Shown: positions 1-7,729 of the stretch, one piece after another | Numbering within the stretch: position 1 is the first letter of the stretch | How the letters are laid out: each line of letters opens with the position of its first letter | NCBI RefSeq assembly: GCF_001187725.1 | Contig: NZ_LGIQ01000005.1 | Coordinates: forward strand, 495,148 to 559,147 | DNA length: 64,000 bases | From: Brevibacillus reuszeri | Lineage (GTDB): Bacteria > Bacillota > Bacilli > Brevibacillales > Brevibacillaceae | Direction: 5' to 3' | Notes under the pieces: generated by a model | What the model was told of the DNA's origin: nothing | The model's database searches: none | Seen by the model: the letters and a program-made list of their open reading frames with translations, nothing else | Made by a program: the position numbers and the translations under genes

Positions 1-488
1 CCCTAAAAGATACGATGATGGGGGTAAGTGAGCCAAAAGCGGTCATGAAGGAGCTCAACCGTCGTATGAACCAGCTGCAGATGACAGATCGTTTAATGAA
101 CTACTACTTTACGGCGATTTACCTGGTGCTGGATACGGAACAGCGAACGATTCAATACGTGAACGCCGGTCATCCTGCAGGCGTTGCCGTGGTTGATGGA
201 AAAGCGGTTTCGCTCGACAAAGGTTGTTGTGCCTTGGGGTTTTTTGAGAAAATAGAGATCGACCAAGTCGAGATTTCATACGACAAGGAGTCTCGTATCA
301 TTCTGTTCACTGACGGTTTGGTTGAAAGCCTGGAGGGACGCTATGAGAATGGCGCAGTCCCGTTTATGAGCAGACTGCGAGAGCAGGATGTACATGATCC
401 GATTGGCTTCGTACAAAAGCTGGAGCAGGGGACAGGAGACGCCGAGCCAAAGGACGATAGGTGCTTGGTCATGATTTCTACCAAATGA
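1..488 (+). CDS. PP2C-type SpoIIE/RsbU-family phosphatase, C-terminal part (RsbY-like)
   Basis: The reading frame is open from the window edge, so only about 162 C-terminal residues are visible. They carry the end of a SpoIIE/RsbU PP2C domain: the NAGHPAG strand, the ILFTDGLVES motif and a final DDR that would hold a metal-binding aspartate. Such phosphatases dephosphorylate the anti-sigma antagonist RsbV and so free SigB. The gene is followed at once by rsbV. The N-terminal sensor or receiver domain lies outside the window. The RsbK/RsbM-like pair downstream makes a RsbY-type enzyme (receiver plus PP2C), as in Bacillus cereus, the likeliest identity, but this is inference. Confidence 0.85.
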   Translation, partial: LKDTMMGVSEPKAVMKELNRRMNQLQMTDRLMNYYFTAIYLVLDTEQRTIQYVNAGHPAGVAVVDGKAVSLDKGCCALGFFEKIEIDQVEISYDKESRIILFTDGLVESLEGRYENGAVPFMSRLREQDVHDPIGFVQKLEQGTGDAEPKDDRCLVMISTK

Positions 489-538
489 TGATTGTGGATG
501 GAAAGCTACCAAAAAAATACATAGAGGGAGTGAGGGAA

Positions 539-874
539 ATGACAACGGACAAATTCTCGATTGTTCAGCAAGAAACCGATAAAGCGATCGTTCTTTATTT
601 CCATGGAGAGCTAGATTTGGAGGTAGCTGCGACATTGTTCCGCGATCAATTGGAAGCGGTGGTGTCCGGTACGGAAAAAGAACTCATTCTCGATTTAACG
701 GAGCTCTCTTACATAGATAGCACCGGAATTGGTATCCTTGTTTCTATCTTGAAAATACGCGACGCGAAAAAAGCACCGCTGACTGTTCGCAATATTCCAC
801 CAGGTGTACTTAAGCTGCTGGAAATTACGGGAATTGCCAAATTTCTGCTGCAAGGGGTAAAAGGCGGGGCGTAA
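539..874 (+). CDS. rsbV: Anti-sigma factor antagonist RsbV (STAS domain)
   Basis: This is a 111-residue single STAS domain protein. The segment LSYIDSTGIGILVS contains the serine that RsbW phosphorylates in this family (DSTG motif). I chose the ATG at 539 because a GGGAGTGAGG ribosome site precedes it. Upstream in-frame codons would overlap the phosphatase gene and add a non-STAS tail. Unphosphorylated RsbV binds RsbW and releases SigB. The gene sits 50 bases after the phosphatase and ends at a strong terminator. It is therefore separated from rsbW-sigB by dps and a DUF948 gene, unlike the usual rsbV-rsbW-sigB order. Confidence 0.9.
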   Translation: MTTDKFSIVQQETDKAIVLYFHGELDLEVAATLFRDQLEAVVSGTEKELILDLTELSYIDSTGIGILVSILKIRDAKKAPLTVRNIPPGVLKLLEITGIAKFLLQGVKGGA

Positions 875-897
875 AGTAAACATCCTTATTCAAAGAA

Positions 898-942
898 AGA
901 CCCACGGGCTGACAATTTTGCTGTCAGGTCCGTGGGTCTTAT
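898..942. terminator. Bidirectional terminator between rsbV and dps
   Basis: A 10-bp stem AGACCCACGG/CCGTGGGTCT encloses a second small stem (CTGACA/TGTCAG). T-rich sequence follows on the plus strand and runs of A precede it, so it can end both rsbV and the convergent dps transcript. Confidence 0.85.
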
Positions 943-947
943 TCGCT

Positions 948-1409
948 TTACTTGCCTAGATAGGCACTGAGCATCCAGCGATGTTTTTCAAAGGAAGTGT
1001 GGATGGCAGTGAACAGATCGGCTGTTGGCTGATCGCGTTGGTCCTCAGCCAAGGTGATGCCGATTTTGAGCTCCTTCATGATATTTTCCATGTCTTCTGA
1101 CAGGGTCTCGACCATTTGCTCGGCGTTTTCCTCGCCAGTAGCTTCCTTGACGGTCGCCATTTCCAAATGCTCCTTGAGTGTCGCGGTCGGTACGGACTGA
1201 AGAGCCAGCATCCTTTCGGCAATCGTATCGAGATGGAGGGCGACCTCCGTATACAGCTCCTCAAATTTGACGTGTAGCGTGAAAAAGTTCTCGCCTTTTA
1301 CATACCAGTGATAGTTGTGAAGCTTCATGTACAGCACTGAGAAGTTGGCAACCTGCTGATTAAGCGTTTTCGTCAAGTAAATGGAATACGTTACGGTGTT
1401 TGTCATCAT
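948..1409 (-). CDS. dps: Dps-family ferritin-like DNA-protection protein
   Basis: The 153-residue product has the four-helix Dps layout and the ferroxidase signature near the N-terminus: LHNYHWYVKG followed by FEELYTEVALHLDTIAERM, which supply the His, Asp and Glu ligands shared between subunits in Dps dodecamers. It should sequester iron and protect DNA under oxidative or starvation stress. The start is the first of two ATGs, six bases after GGAGG. It is transcribed against rsbV and diverges from the DUF948 gene. A SigB-like promoter lies upstream at 1452-1477, which fits the known stress control of Dps and bacterioferritin-like genes beside sigB in the B. cereus group. Confidence 0.92.
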   Translation of the reverse strand: MMTNTVTYSIYLTKTLNQQVANFSVLYMKLHNYHWYVKGENFFTLHVKFEELYTEVALHLDTIAERMLALQSVPTATLKEHLEMATVKEATGEENAEQMVETLSEDMENIMKELKIGITLAEDQRDQPTADLFTAIHTSFEKHRWMLSAYLGK

Positions 1410-1451
1410 AAAGTACCTCCGTTTATTGAAGAATGGTGTGGATAGAAATGG

Positions 1452-1477
1452 TTACCCGCTATACGGTAGCTTGAAAC
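1452..1477 (-). promoter_or_regulatory. SigB-type promoter of dps
   Basis: On the minus strand the sequence reads GTTTCA, 14 bases, GGGTAA, close to the SigB consensus GTTTAA-N12-15-GGGTAT. It lies about 43 bases before the dps start. Its hexamers and spacing are identical to the divergent promoter at 1501-1526. Confidence 0.75.
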
Positions 1478-1500
1478 AGGCAATTTTTTTCAGGATTACT

Positions 1501-1526
1501 GTTTCAGCCTGGAGTCGGGTGGGTAA
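1501..1526 (+). promoter_or_regulatory. SigB-type promoter of the DUF948 gene
   Basis: GTTTCA, 14 bases, GGGTAA on the plus strand, 34 bases before the start codon at 1561. It probably also feeds rsbW and sigB, which would give SigB positive autoregulation, since no terminator is seen between 2022 and 2090. Confidence 0.75.
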
Positions 1527-1560
1527 TGGTTGCTAAATGGTTTAAGAGGGAGGGTATGTT

Positions 1561-2022
1561 ATGTTACTCGAAATGAGCGCAGTATTGGTAGCGATTGCGT
1601 TTGTCATCCTGACGTTTTTCCTGATTCAGACACTCCAATCAGTGAAAAGCTCCCTGGACGAAGTCACACAGACCTTGGGGCAGATGAAAATAGAAGCCAG
1701 AGAAATAGGCGATGAAGTCAAAGCTGTAGTGGGCAATGCAAATGAAATGGCCGTGGATTTGCGGATAAAGCTAACGAAGCTGGATCATTTGTTTAGCAGC
1801 GTTCATGATGTCGGCCAGGTTGTTCATGAGCTAACCACGACGATGAAAGAGTCAGCGAGCGGATTTATGTCCTCCATGAAGCAGCAGAGGAACAAACAAG
1901 CGGGAACGCAGCGGGCAGAAAAATGGCAAGCTGTGCTGGAAGGAGTCCTTGTCGCGACCGATGTTTGGCTGTCTATGAGGTCTGTACGAGCGAAGCCCTC
2001 GAGCAAAACCTCGGCAGACTGA
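1561..2022 (+). CDS. DUF948 membrane-anchored stress protein (YtxG-like)
   Basis: This 153-residue protein has one N-terminal membrane segment (MLLEMSAVLVAIAFVILTFFLIQTL). It is followed by a long amphipathic, probably coiled-coil region rich in VKSSLDEVTQTLGQM-type heptads and a polar tail. This is the architecture of DUF948 proteins such as B. subtilis YtxG, a SigB/SigH-regulated general stress protein of unknown biochemical role. Start: ATG six bases after GGGAGGG. A SigB-like promoter lies just upstream, and rsbW begins 67 bases downstream, so the gene may head the rsbW-sigB transcript. The family assignment is by recognition of the overall pattern. Confidence 0.75.
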   Translation: MLLEMSAVLVAIAFVILTFFLIQTLQSVKSSLDEVTQTLGQMKIEAREIGDEVKAVVGNANEMAVDLRIKLTKLDHLFSSVHDVGQVVHELTTTMKESASGFMSSMKQQRNKQAGTQRAEKWQAVLEGVLVATDVWLSMRSVRAKPSSKTSAD

Positions 2023-2089
2023 GCCCTCGCAGTCGAATCTGTTACACTGATAGGAAGAGCAAGAGTCAGGAAAGGAAAGAGGAGCGAAC

Positions 2090-2536
2090 ATGAATCCATT
2101 TGTGAGCATTACCATACCCGCAGAGGCGGAATATTTAGATATTGTCAGATTGACGTTATATAGCTTTGCGACGAAAGCGGGTTTTTCTTTCGAGGAAATC
2201 GAGGACATGAAGGTAGCGGTGTCAGAGGCCTGCAATAATGCCATTCTGCACGCATATGGTGATGCCGAAGCGGGGATGATCGACCTGCGTTTGGAAAATG
2301 ACGGGGAGCAGTTGACGATCTCAGTGCAAGACTACGGGCAGAGCTTTGTAAATACAGGAGAGTCGGGGAGCAGTGTTTCTGGCAAAGAAAAAGAAATTAG
2401 CGAGCTTTCGGTGGGCGGCCTTGGTATTTTCCTGATGGAAGCCCTGATGGATGAAGTCCATGTGCACTCAGAGAATGGCAAAGGAACCAGAATCGTGCTA
2501 TCGAAACGGCTAAGCAGAAATGAGGAAAGGGTATGA
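2090..2536 (+). CDS. rsbW: Serine-protein kinase / anti-sigma-B factor RsbW
   Basis: The 148-residue GHKL-fold kinase has the N-box (VSEACNNAILHAYG, about residues 45-60) and a G-box region (GGLGIFLMEALMDEV). RsbW binds and inhibits SigB and phosphorylates RsbV on serine. When RsbV is dephosphorylated, RsbW switches partner and SigB is released. The start follows a GGAAAGAGGAG ribosome site. The stop overlaps the sigB start by four bases (ATGA), which indicates translational coupling and keeps kinase and sigma factor in fixed ratio. Confidence 0.95.
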   Translation: MNPFVSITIPAEAEYLDIVRLTLYSFATKAGFSFEEIEDMKVAVSEACNNAILHAYGDAEAGMIDLRLENDGEQLTISVQDYGQSFVNTGESGSSVSGKEKEISELSVGGLGIFLMEALMDEVHVHSENGKGTRIVLSKRLSRNEERV

Positions 2537-3294
2537 GTCCAAACCAACCCCCGGAGGCATTGTACAAGCTGTACTCCAAAATGAAAATTTATCGGGAAAC
2601 CGAATGTGAGGAAGCCGCGACCGAGCTGCTCATGCATTACGATCAGATCGTTCGAATGGCAGCAGCGAAGATGTCGCGTAATCGTCCGGACCTGAATGAG
2701 GACTTGTATCAGGTTGGACGAATTTCTATGCTTCGCTTGTTTAAGCTCTACGACGTTTCTCTGGGAATTCCGTTTGAAGGCTATGCCATGAAGCATCTGA
2801 TCGGACATATGAAAAACTACCTGCGAGACAAGTCATGGTACATACAGGTGCCTCGAAAAATTAAAGAAAAAAGCTCACTTGTTCAGCGGATGATTGACGA
2901 GCTGACGGTCAAGCTGGAGCGATCTCCAAAAGTAGAAGAGATCGCAGGGGAAGTAGGGCTGACCGTGGAGGAAACCATTGAGGTACTCGTTGGGCGTGAC
3001 TACTACAACTATACGTCGCTGGATACTCAGCTCTCACCAGAGGGAGAAAGTAATGCGACGATTGCCGACGTGATTGCCATTCCTGCTGATGATTATCAGT
3101 TGCTGGAGAAGCAGCTTGATTTGAGTAAAGCGCTTGGTTGCCTGAAAAAAGAGGAGCAAAAGGTGATCACGCTGATTTATGCAGAAGGGCAATCCCAAAG
3201 ACAAGTTGCGGAGCAATTGGGTGTTTCCCAGATGAGTGTTTCCCGCATCCAGAAGCGGGCAATCGATAAATTAAAGCATGCACTGTCAGAGTAA
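2533..3294 (+). CDS. sigB: General stress RNA polymerase sigma factor SigB
   Basis: The 253-residue protein belongs to the SigB/SigF/SigG group. Region 2 (ENLYQVGRISMLRLFKLYD-like, around residues 50-85) and region 3 (IQVPRKIKEKSSL) precede region 4 with a C-terminal helix-turn-helix (QSQRQVAEQLGVSQMSVSRIQKRAI) that reads the -35 element. It directs transcription of stress genes, and three matching promoters occur within 6 kb. It is co-translated with rsbW. No clear terminator separates it from the hybrid kinase 107 bases downstream. Confidence 0.95.
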   Translation: MSPNQPPEALYKLYSKMKIYRETECEEAATELLMHYDQIVRMAAAKMSRNRPDLNEDLYQVGRISMLRLFKLYDVSLGIPFEGYAMKHLIGHMKNYLRDKSWYIQVPRKIKEKSSLVQRMIDELTVKLERSPKVEEIAGEVGLTVEETIEVLVGRDYYNYTSLDTQLSPEGESNATIADVIAIPADDYQLLEKQLDLSKALGCLKKEEQKVITLIYAEGQSQRQVAEQLGVSQMSVSRIQKRAIDKLKHALSE

Positions 3295-3401
3295 GCTCAT
3301 GGGATGCGTGCCACTCCTTTTTTCCCGTTTCGTGCAGGGAATATGGTAAAATATTGGGTATATTTTTTCTGGCACGAAGCGTATGGAAGGAGGCGGGATT
3401 G

Positions 3402-6158
3402 GTGAAAGTTTTTCATCTGAACATTCAGGCGAAGATTTTTATGGTGTACGTATTGATCGTAGCTTGCCTGGGCATATCTCTTGTCATCGTGAATCATGCC
3501 ATGAAAGATTTGCAAGCGGAGATCGAATTCATATCCAATCATGACATGACCGTACACGAGCTTACGAGTCAGGTGCAAAAAAATATTTTGGATATGGAAA
3601 CAGGGATACGGGGCTATGTAATTACAGGAGATGAGCAGTACCTGGAGCCATATGAAATCGGAAGCCGCAGCTGGCAGGACAACTACAGCAAGCTGTATAC
3701 GCTGCTTGCGGATAATCCCGGGCAACAACGGAATCTGGAGCAGATCAGGCCGCTGATTTTGAGCTGGATTGCGAATACCGGAGAATACGTTGTCCAGAAA
3801 AAAAGGGAAGACAATCAAGAGGCATTGCAGCATCACTTCGAACAACATACAGGCAAAAAAATCATGGATCAGCTGCGTACCCAGCTTGATTCTTTTCTTG
3901 TGGATGAGAAGCGGGTGACAGCCGAACGCATCGAAGGGCTGAATCAGAGCAATGAAAAAGTGCTCTATATTTGGTATGCGATTATCGCTTTCGTCACCAT
4001 TATCACGTTCGCTTTGTCGCTTTTTCTATCCAGATCCATCGTCAGCACGATTAAGCAAGTCGTGAAAACGATCCGGGAGATTACCGATTCTTCATCCCAT
4101 GTCGATCTGACGGCACGGATTGAGGTGCAGACAAAGGACGAGCTTCAAGAGCTGGCGTTTGCGACGAATGATTTGCTGGGCAGTTTGGAGCGTCAGAGCT
4201 GGATTCAAAAGAGCTTGACGGAAATTTCAACGATTTATCAGGGAATCACCGATATTCATACGCTGGCAAAAGCATTTGTATCGAGGCTGGCACCGAAGCT
4301 AGGAGCGGCATACGGCATCGTCTATTTGCGAAAAAATCACAGCGTGGAGACGGTATTCATTCGGGTGGCGGACTATGCTCTGGCCGATCAAGAAAACGCC
4401 ACAGACAGCTTTCGATTAGGCGAAGGCTTGGTGGGGCAGTGTGCAGTGGATAAACGAATCTTTCTCATCGATCATTTGCCAGAGGACTATATCAAGGTGA
4501 CGTCTGGTTTAGGTGAGGCCACCCCACGTCATCTTGTCGTCGCTCCGATCATGGTGGAAGGAAGAGTCGAGGCAGTCGTCGAGTTGGCAGCATTTCAGCC
4601 GTTTGAAGCGTCCCATCTGACATTGCTGGATTTGCTGCAGGAGAAATTTGGGCAGGCGATTGTAAACGTGCTGGGCAGGATGGAAGTCGAGCGGCTGCTA
4701 GGTGAATCCCAGGTGATGACCGAGGAGCTTCAAACGCAATCCGAGGAGCTGCAAGCCCAATCAGAAGAGTTGCAGGTGCAGCAAGAGCAGCTGCGCATGA
4801 CTAATGAATTTTTAGAAGAACAAAATCTATTTGCCCAGCAGCGGGCAACTGAGCTGCAAAAGGCGAGAGATGAACTGGCAGACTATGCACGAAAGCTGCA
4901 GGAGAGCTCGCAGTACAAGTCTGAATTTCTGGCAAACATGTCCCATGAGCTGCGTACGCCGCTGAACAGCATCCTGATCCTGTCACAGATGCTCATGGAA
5001 AACGATCAGGCAGATCAGGAAGAGTCGGAGGTCGGGGAGTATTCGCGGGTCATCTATACAGCGGGTCAAGACTTGCTTCGCCTGATTGACGATATTTTGG
5101 ACTTATCCAAAATCGAGGCTGGAAAAATGGAAATCATGATGGATGAAGTAAATGTATCGGAGATTCCACAGCTGATGCAAAGCATATTTGATCCGGTGGC
5201 TGTGAAAAAGCAGCTGGCATTTGAGGTGCACGTACACCCGGATACTCCAGATGTGATGCTGACGGACGGACAAAGACTCCTTCAAATATTGAAAAACCTG
5301 TTGTCAAATGCGTGCAAATTCACTGAGCAGGGCAGGATTACATTACGAATTGAGCCGGCGAATCCAGCGAGTGTGAGAGAACTGCTACCTGAGCTCGAGG
5401 GCGAAACGGTACTGACATTTTCGGTAACGGATACAGGCATCGGTATTCCAGCGGACAAGCAGGAGCTTATTTTCGAGGCGTTCCAACAGGTTGACGGAAC
5501 GACCAATCGACAGTTTGGCGGGACAGGTCTTGGGCTATCGATTTGCCGTGAATTTACGCGACTATTGGGTGGAGCCATCCTGGTTGAGAGCGAACTGAAT
5601 CACGGGAGTACGTTTACGTTGTACATCCCGAGCAGACGGGAAAACACTCATCAGGCAGGGCAAGTCCCGGAGCTTTTGGCTGAAAAGGAAGTGGCTGCAG
5701 CAAAGAGCTCGGTCATACGAGAGCAGGAGCCCACTGAAGCAGACACACCGAATTCTGCCACATCCACCTCTGAAGACAGGCTGTTTCAGGAAAAGTGTGT
5801 GCTCCTCGTGGATGATGATGCCCGTAATGTATATGCGCTCGTCACTACCCTGGAAAGAAAAGGGATTCGTGTAGAGGTGGCAGAAAACGGGAAGCAGGCA
5901 TTAGAGATATTACAGGGGGGGCAGGAGTATGATTTGGTCCTCATGGATATCATGATGCCCATCATGAATGGCTATGAAGCGATGAAGGCCATACGTGAGG
6001 AGCTAGGGATGGACGAGCTGCCCATCATCGCTCTAACGGCCAAGGCGATGAAGCAGGAACGAGAAAAATGCCTGGAAGCCGGGGCTTCCGACTACATTAT
6101 GAAGCCATTGAATATCGACCAGCTGCTCTCGCTGATGCGGGTGTGGCTGACGAAATAG
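3402..6158 (+). CDS. Hybrid sensor histidine kinase, RsbK-like (CHASE3-HAMP-GAF-HK-REC)
   Basis: This 918-residue membrane protein starts at GTG 3402, eight bases after AGGAGG. Domains in order: TM1 (about 12-30), extracellular CHASE3 (about 35-180, with the GIRGYVITG motif), TM2 (about 187-208), HAMP, a GAF domain (about 285-425), a coiled coil of TEELQTQSEELQ repeats, a HisKA domain with phospho-acceptor His515 (MSHELRTP), HATPase (N-box LLSNACKFTE, G-box GGTGLGLSI), then a receiver domain with Asp849 (LVLMDIMMP). In B. cereus, RsbK with this layout phosphorylates the response-regulator phosphatase RsbY to activate SigB and is methylated by RsbM. The position after sigB and before a CheR gene supports the same role here. 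Confidence 0.85.
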   Translation: MKVFHLNIQAKIFMVYVLIVACLGISLVIVNHAMKDLQAEIEFISNHDMTVHELTSQVQKNILDMETGIRGYVITGDEQYLEPYEIGSRSWQDNYSKLYTLLADNPGQQRNLEQIRPLILSWIANTGEYVVQKKREDNQEALQHHFEQHTGKKIMDQLRTQLDSFLVDEKRVTAERIEGLNQSNEKVLYIWYAIIAFVTIITFALSLFLSRSIVSTIKQVVKTIREITDSSSHVDLTARIEVQTKDELQELAFATNDLLGSLERQSWIQKSLTEISTIYQGITDIHTLAKAFVSRLAPKLGAAYGIVYLRKNHSVETVFIRVADYALADQENATDSFRLGEGLVGQCAVDKRIFLIDHLPEDYIKVTSGLGEATPRHLVVAPIMVEGRVEAVVELAAFQPFEASHLTLLDLLQEKFGQAIVNVLGRMEVERLLGESQVMTEELQTQSEELQAQSEELQVQQEQLRMTNEFLEEQNLFAQQRATELQKARDELADYARKLQESSQYKSEFLANMSHELRTPLNSILILSQMLMENDQADQEESEVGEYSRVIYTAGQDLLRLIDDILDLSKIEAGKMEIMMDEVNVSEIPQLMQSIFDPVAVKKQLAFEVHVHPDTPDVMLTDGQRLLQILKNLLSNACKFTEQGRITLRIEPANPASVRELLPELEGETVLTFSVTDTGIGIPADKQELIFEAFQQVDGTTNRQFGGTGLGLSICREFTRLLGGAILVESELNHGSTFTLYIPSRRENTHQAGQVPELLAEKEVAAAKSSVIREQEPTEADTPNSATSTSEDRLFQEKCVLLVDDDARNVYALVTTLERKGIRVEVAENGKQALEILQGGQEYDLVLMDIMMPIMNGYEAMKAIREELGMDELPIIALTAKAMKQEREKCLEAGASDYIMKPLNIDQLLSLMRVWLTK

Positions 6159-6175
6159 AAGTAGGTGAACTCGAG

Positions 6176-7048
6176 ATGGACGCTCCATTCAAGTACCCAT
6201 CCATCAATGCTTTCCCATCTATGGAGAAGATGGCCCACGACGAGCTGCAACAAATCGAAATCAACTTGCTCCTGGAAGGTCTCTATCAAATGTACGGCTA
6301 CGATTTTCGCGGGTATGTGCGTGCATCACTGCGCAGGCGAATCTTGAACCGCGTGAGTGCGGAGGGACTGTCGACGATTACGTCCTTGCTGGAAAAGGTG
6401 CTGCATGAGCAAGGGGCACTCGATCGTTTGCTAAATGACTTGTCCATTCGCTTGACGGAAATGTTCAGAGACCCGAGCTTCTTCGTCGCCTTTCGCAAAG
6501 AGGTCGTGCCCATGCTGCGAAAGCTCCCGGAGATTCGTATCTGGCACGCTGGCTGCGCTACGGGTGAAGAGGTCTACTCGATGGCGATTCTGATGATGGA
6601 GGAGGGGCTGGCAGACAAGACGAAAATTTACGGAACCGATATGAATGAAAAAGCGATTGAAGCTGCGCAAAAGGGGGCTTTCCCGTTAAAGCAGATGCAG
6701 CAGTATACGAAGAATTATTTAGAAGCCGGTGGGACGAAAGCCTTTTCTGAGTATTACACGACTGATCATCGCTACGCGTATTTTCGCCCGTTCATAAATG
6801 AGCATCTTATGTTTGCACAGCATAATTTGGTGACGGATGGCTCGATCAATGAGTTTCATGTGATCCTGTGCCGCAATGTGCTGATCTATTTCGATCAGGA
6901 TTTGCAGCATCGTGTGCATCGCTTGATATACAGCAGTTTGGCTGATGGCGGATTTCTTGGGCTAGGAAGCAAGGAATCCATACATTTTGTGCAAGATCGG
7001 CTAGCTTACACTGATTTTGTGCCACAGGAAAAAATTTATCGAAAATAG
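6176..7048 (+). CDS. CheR-type SAM-dependent methyltransferase, RsbM-like
   Basis: The 290-residue CheR-family protein has an N-terminal helical domain (YGYDFRGYVRASLRRRI), a SAM-binding motif (IWHAGCATGEEVYS near residue 124) and the typical CRNVLIYFD segment. CheR enzymes methylate glutamates of receptors. No chemotaxis genes lie nearby and the gene directly follows the RsbK-like kinase, so RsbM-like modification of that kinase is the likeliest job, by analogy with B. cereus. I chose ATG 6176 with GTAGGTGA upstream. The longer frame from 6068 would overlap the kinase by 90 bases. A start at 6221 (MEKMAHDE) is also possible. Confidence 0.82.
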   Translation: MDAPFKYPSINAFPSMEKMAHDELQQIEINLLLEGLYQMYGYDFRGYVRASLRRRILNRVSAEGLSTITSLLEKVLHEQGALDRLLNDLSIRLTEMFRDPSFFVAFRKEVVPMLRKLPEIRIWHAGCATGEEVYSMAILMMEEGLADKTKIYGTDMNEKAIEAAQKGAFPLKQMQQYTKNYLEAGGTKAFSEYYTTDHRYAYFRPFINEHLMFAQHNLVTDGSINEFHVILCRNVLIYFDQDLQHRVHRLIYSSLADGGFLGLGSKESIHFVQDRLAYTDFVPQEKIYRK

Positions 7049-7075
7049 ATCGCTCTAAGCAAAAGAAAAGAGTGG

Positions 7076-7121
7076 ACCGCCACGGATGCAGATGGAACTC
7101 ATCGCTTTCGAGGCGGTTTTT
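7076..7121 (+). terminator. Probable terminator after the CheR-type gene
   Basis: ACCGCC pairs with GGCGGT around a 30-base loop that itself contains GATG/CATC, followed by TTTTT. Its T tract runs into the SigB-like -35 hexamer at 7125. Confidence 0.5.
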
Positions 7122-7124
7122 TCT

Positions 7125-7150
7125 GTTTCATACACGAGAATACTGGTTAA
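7125..7150 (+). promoter_or_regulatory. SigB-type promoter of the DUF1328 gene
   Basis: GTTTCA, 14 bases, GGTTAA: the same -35 hexamer and spacing as the two SigB-like promoters near 1.5 kb, with one change in the -10. It lies 54 bases before the start at 7205. Confidence 0.6.
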
Positions 7151-7204
7151 TAGAAAGCAGGAACGAGATGACAGGAAGAAGCAAACCAGGAAAGGGTGAT
7201 CCAC

Positions 7205-7369
7205 ATGTTACGATGGTCTATGCTGTTTCTGATCATTGCCATTATTGCGGCGATATTCGGGTTTACGGGGATTGTTTCGGCAGCGGTGGGTATCGCGAAA
7301 TTCTTGTTTGTTGTTTTTTTGATCTTGTTCGTCCTTTCGCTGATCTTTGGAAAGCGCAGCAGCTACTAG
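7205..7369 (+). CDS. DUF1328 small membrane protein (YtjA family)
   Basis: This 54-residue protein starts [20 protein letters not shown] and has two hydrophobic helices separated by [12 protein letters not shown], ending GKRSSY. The conserved LRWA/S start, the FGF-G-I-A core and the final L-F-V-I-FL stretch are the DUF1328 pattern. The function of the family is not known. A ribosome site (AGGAAAGGGTGATCC) precedes the ATG. The upstream SigB-like promoter and downstream hairpin make it a single-gene stress transcript. It is short enough to be missed by length-filtered annotation, and a longer overlapping frame at 7072-7461 is spurious. Confidence 0.85.
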   Translation: MLRWSMLFLIIAIIAAIFGFTGIVSAAVGIAKFLFVVFLILFVLSLIFGKRSSY

Positions 7370-7390
7370 AAAACGATGAAGGTACTGACG

Positions 7391-7424
7391 AGAGTCCGTC
7401 TTCGATAGGCGGATTCTTTTATTT
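7391..7424 (+). terminator. Terminator after the DUF1328 gene
   Basis: AGAGTCCG pairs with CGGATTCT (one G-U pair) around an 11-base loop, followed by TTTATTT. Confidence 0.7.
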
Positions 7425-7502
7425 ACACGAAGACAGGCTGCCGAGGTGCTCGACAGCCTAACAGTGGGGTAGAGAGTTTCCCATTCTTTATTCTTCGTAC
7501 CT

Positions 7503-7655
7503 TTAATCCTTCAGCTCGGTAATCACTTTTGAAGCACGCTTTTCATCCGGGGTAGGGAACATTTGATATTGATGCTGCAGCTCGATTTCCTTTTCATTTA
7601 AATCACTTGAAGCTTTTTGCTCAGCTTGTCCCTCGTGTTTATTGCTATTTTCCAC
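7503..7655 (-). CDS. Small hydrophilic protein, 50 residues, unknown
   Basis: A GTG start seven bases after a good ribosome site (GAGGGAGGTGA) opens a 50-codon frame. It encodes a very polar, charged peptide (VENSNKHEGQAEQKASS ... ELQHQYQMFPTPDEKRASK). It has no membrane segment, no cysteine, and a Pro-containing centre. I do not recognise a family. The quality of the ribosome site and the lack of any other gene on either strand here support it as real. It lies convergent to the DUF1328 gene and upstream of nothing obvious, so it is probably a single-gene unit. Confidence 0.55.
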   Translation of the reverse strand: MENSNKHEGQAEQKASSDLNEKEIELQHQYQMFPTPDEKRASKVITELKD

Positions 7656-7729
7656 GACCAGTCACCTCCCTCAAAGGAGTAAGGTATACAACAATTCCCT
7701 ACTTTATCCCAAAAAGAGGAAAAAACGGA

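Noticed and set aside
3327..3361. SigB-like GTTTCG and GGGTAT before the RsbK-like kinase
   Set aside because: Spacer of 23 bases is too long.
4714..4800. Short tandem-looking EELQxQSEELQ repeats in the RsbK-like kinase
   Set aside because: This is an ordinary coiled-coil linker between GAF and HisKA domains, not a nucleotide repeat element.
7072..7461. 129-codon frame overlapping the DUF1328 gene
   Set aside because: It covers a terminator, a promoter and the DUF1328 gene in another frame; composition is not protein-like.
7695..7711. SigB-like GTTTTT and GGGATA on the minus strand before the 50-residue gene
   Set aside because: Spacer is only 10 bases and the -10 match is poor.
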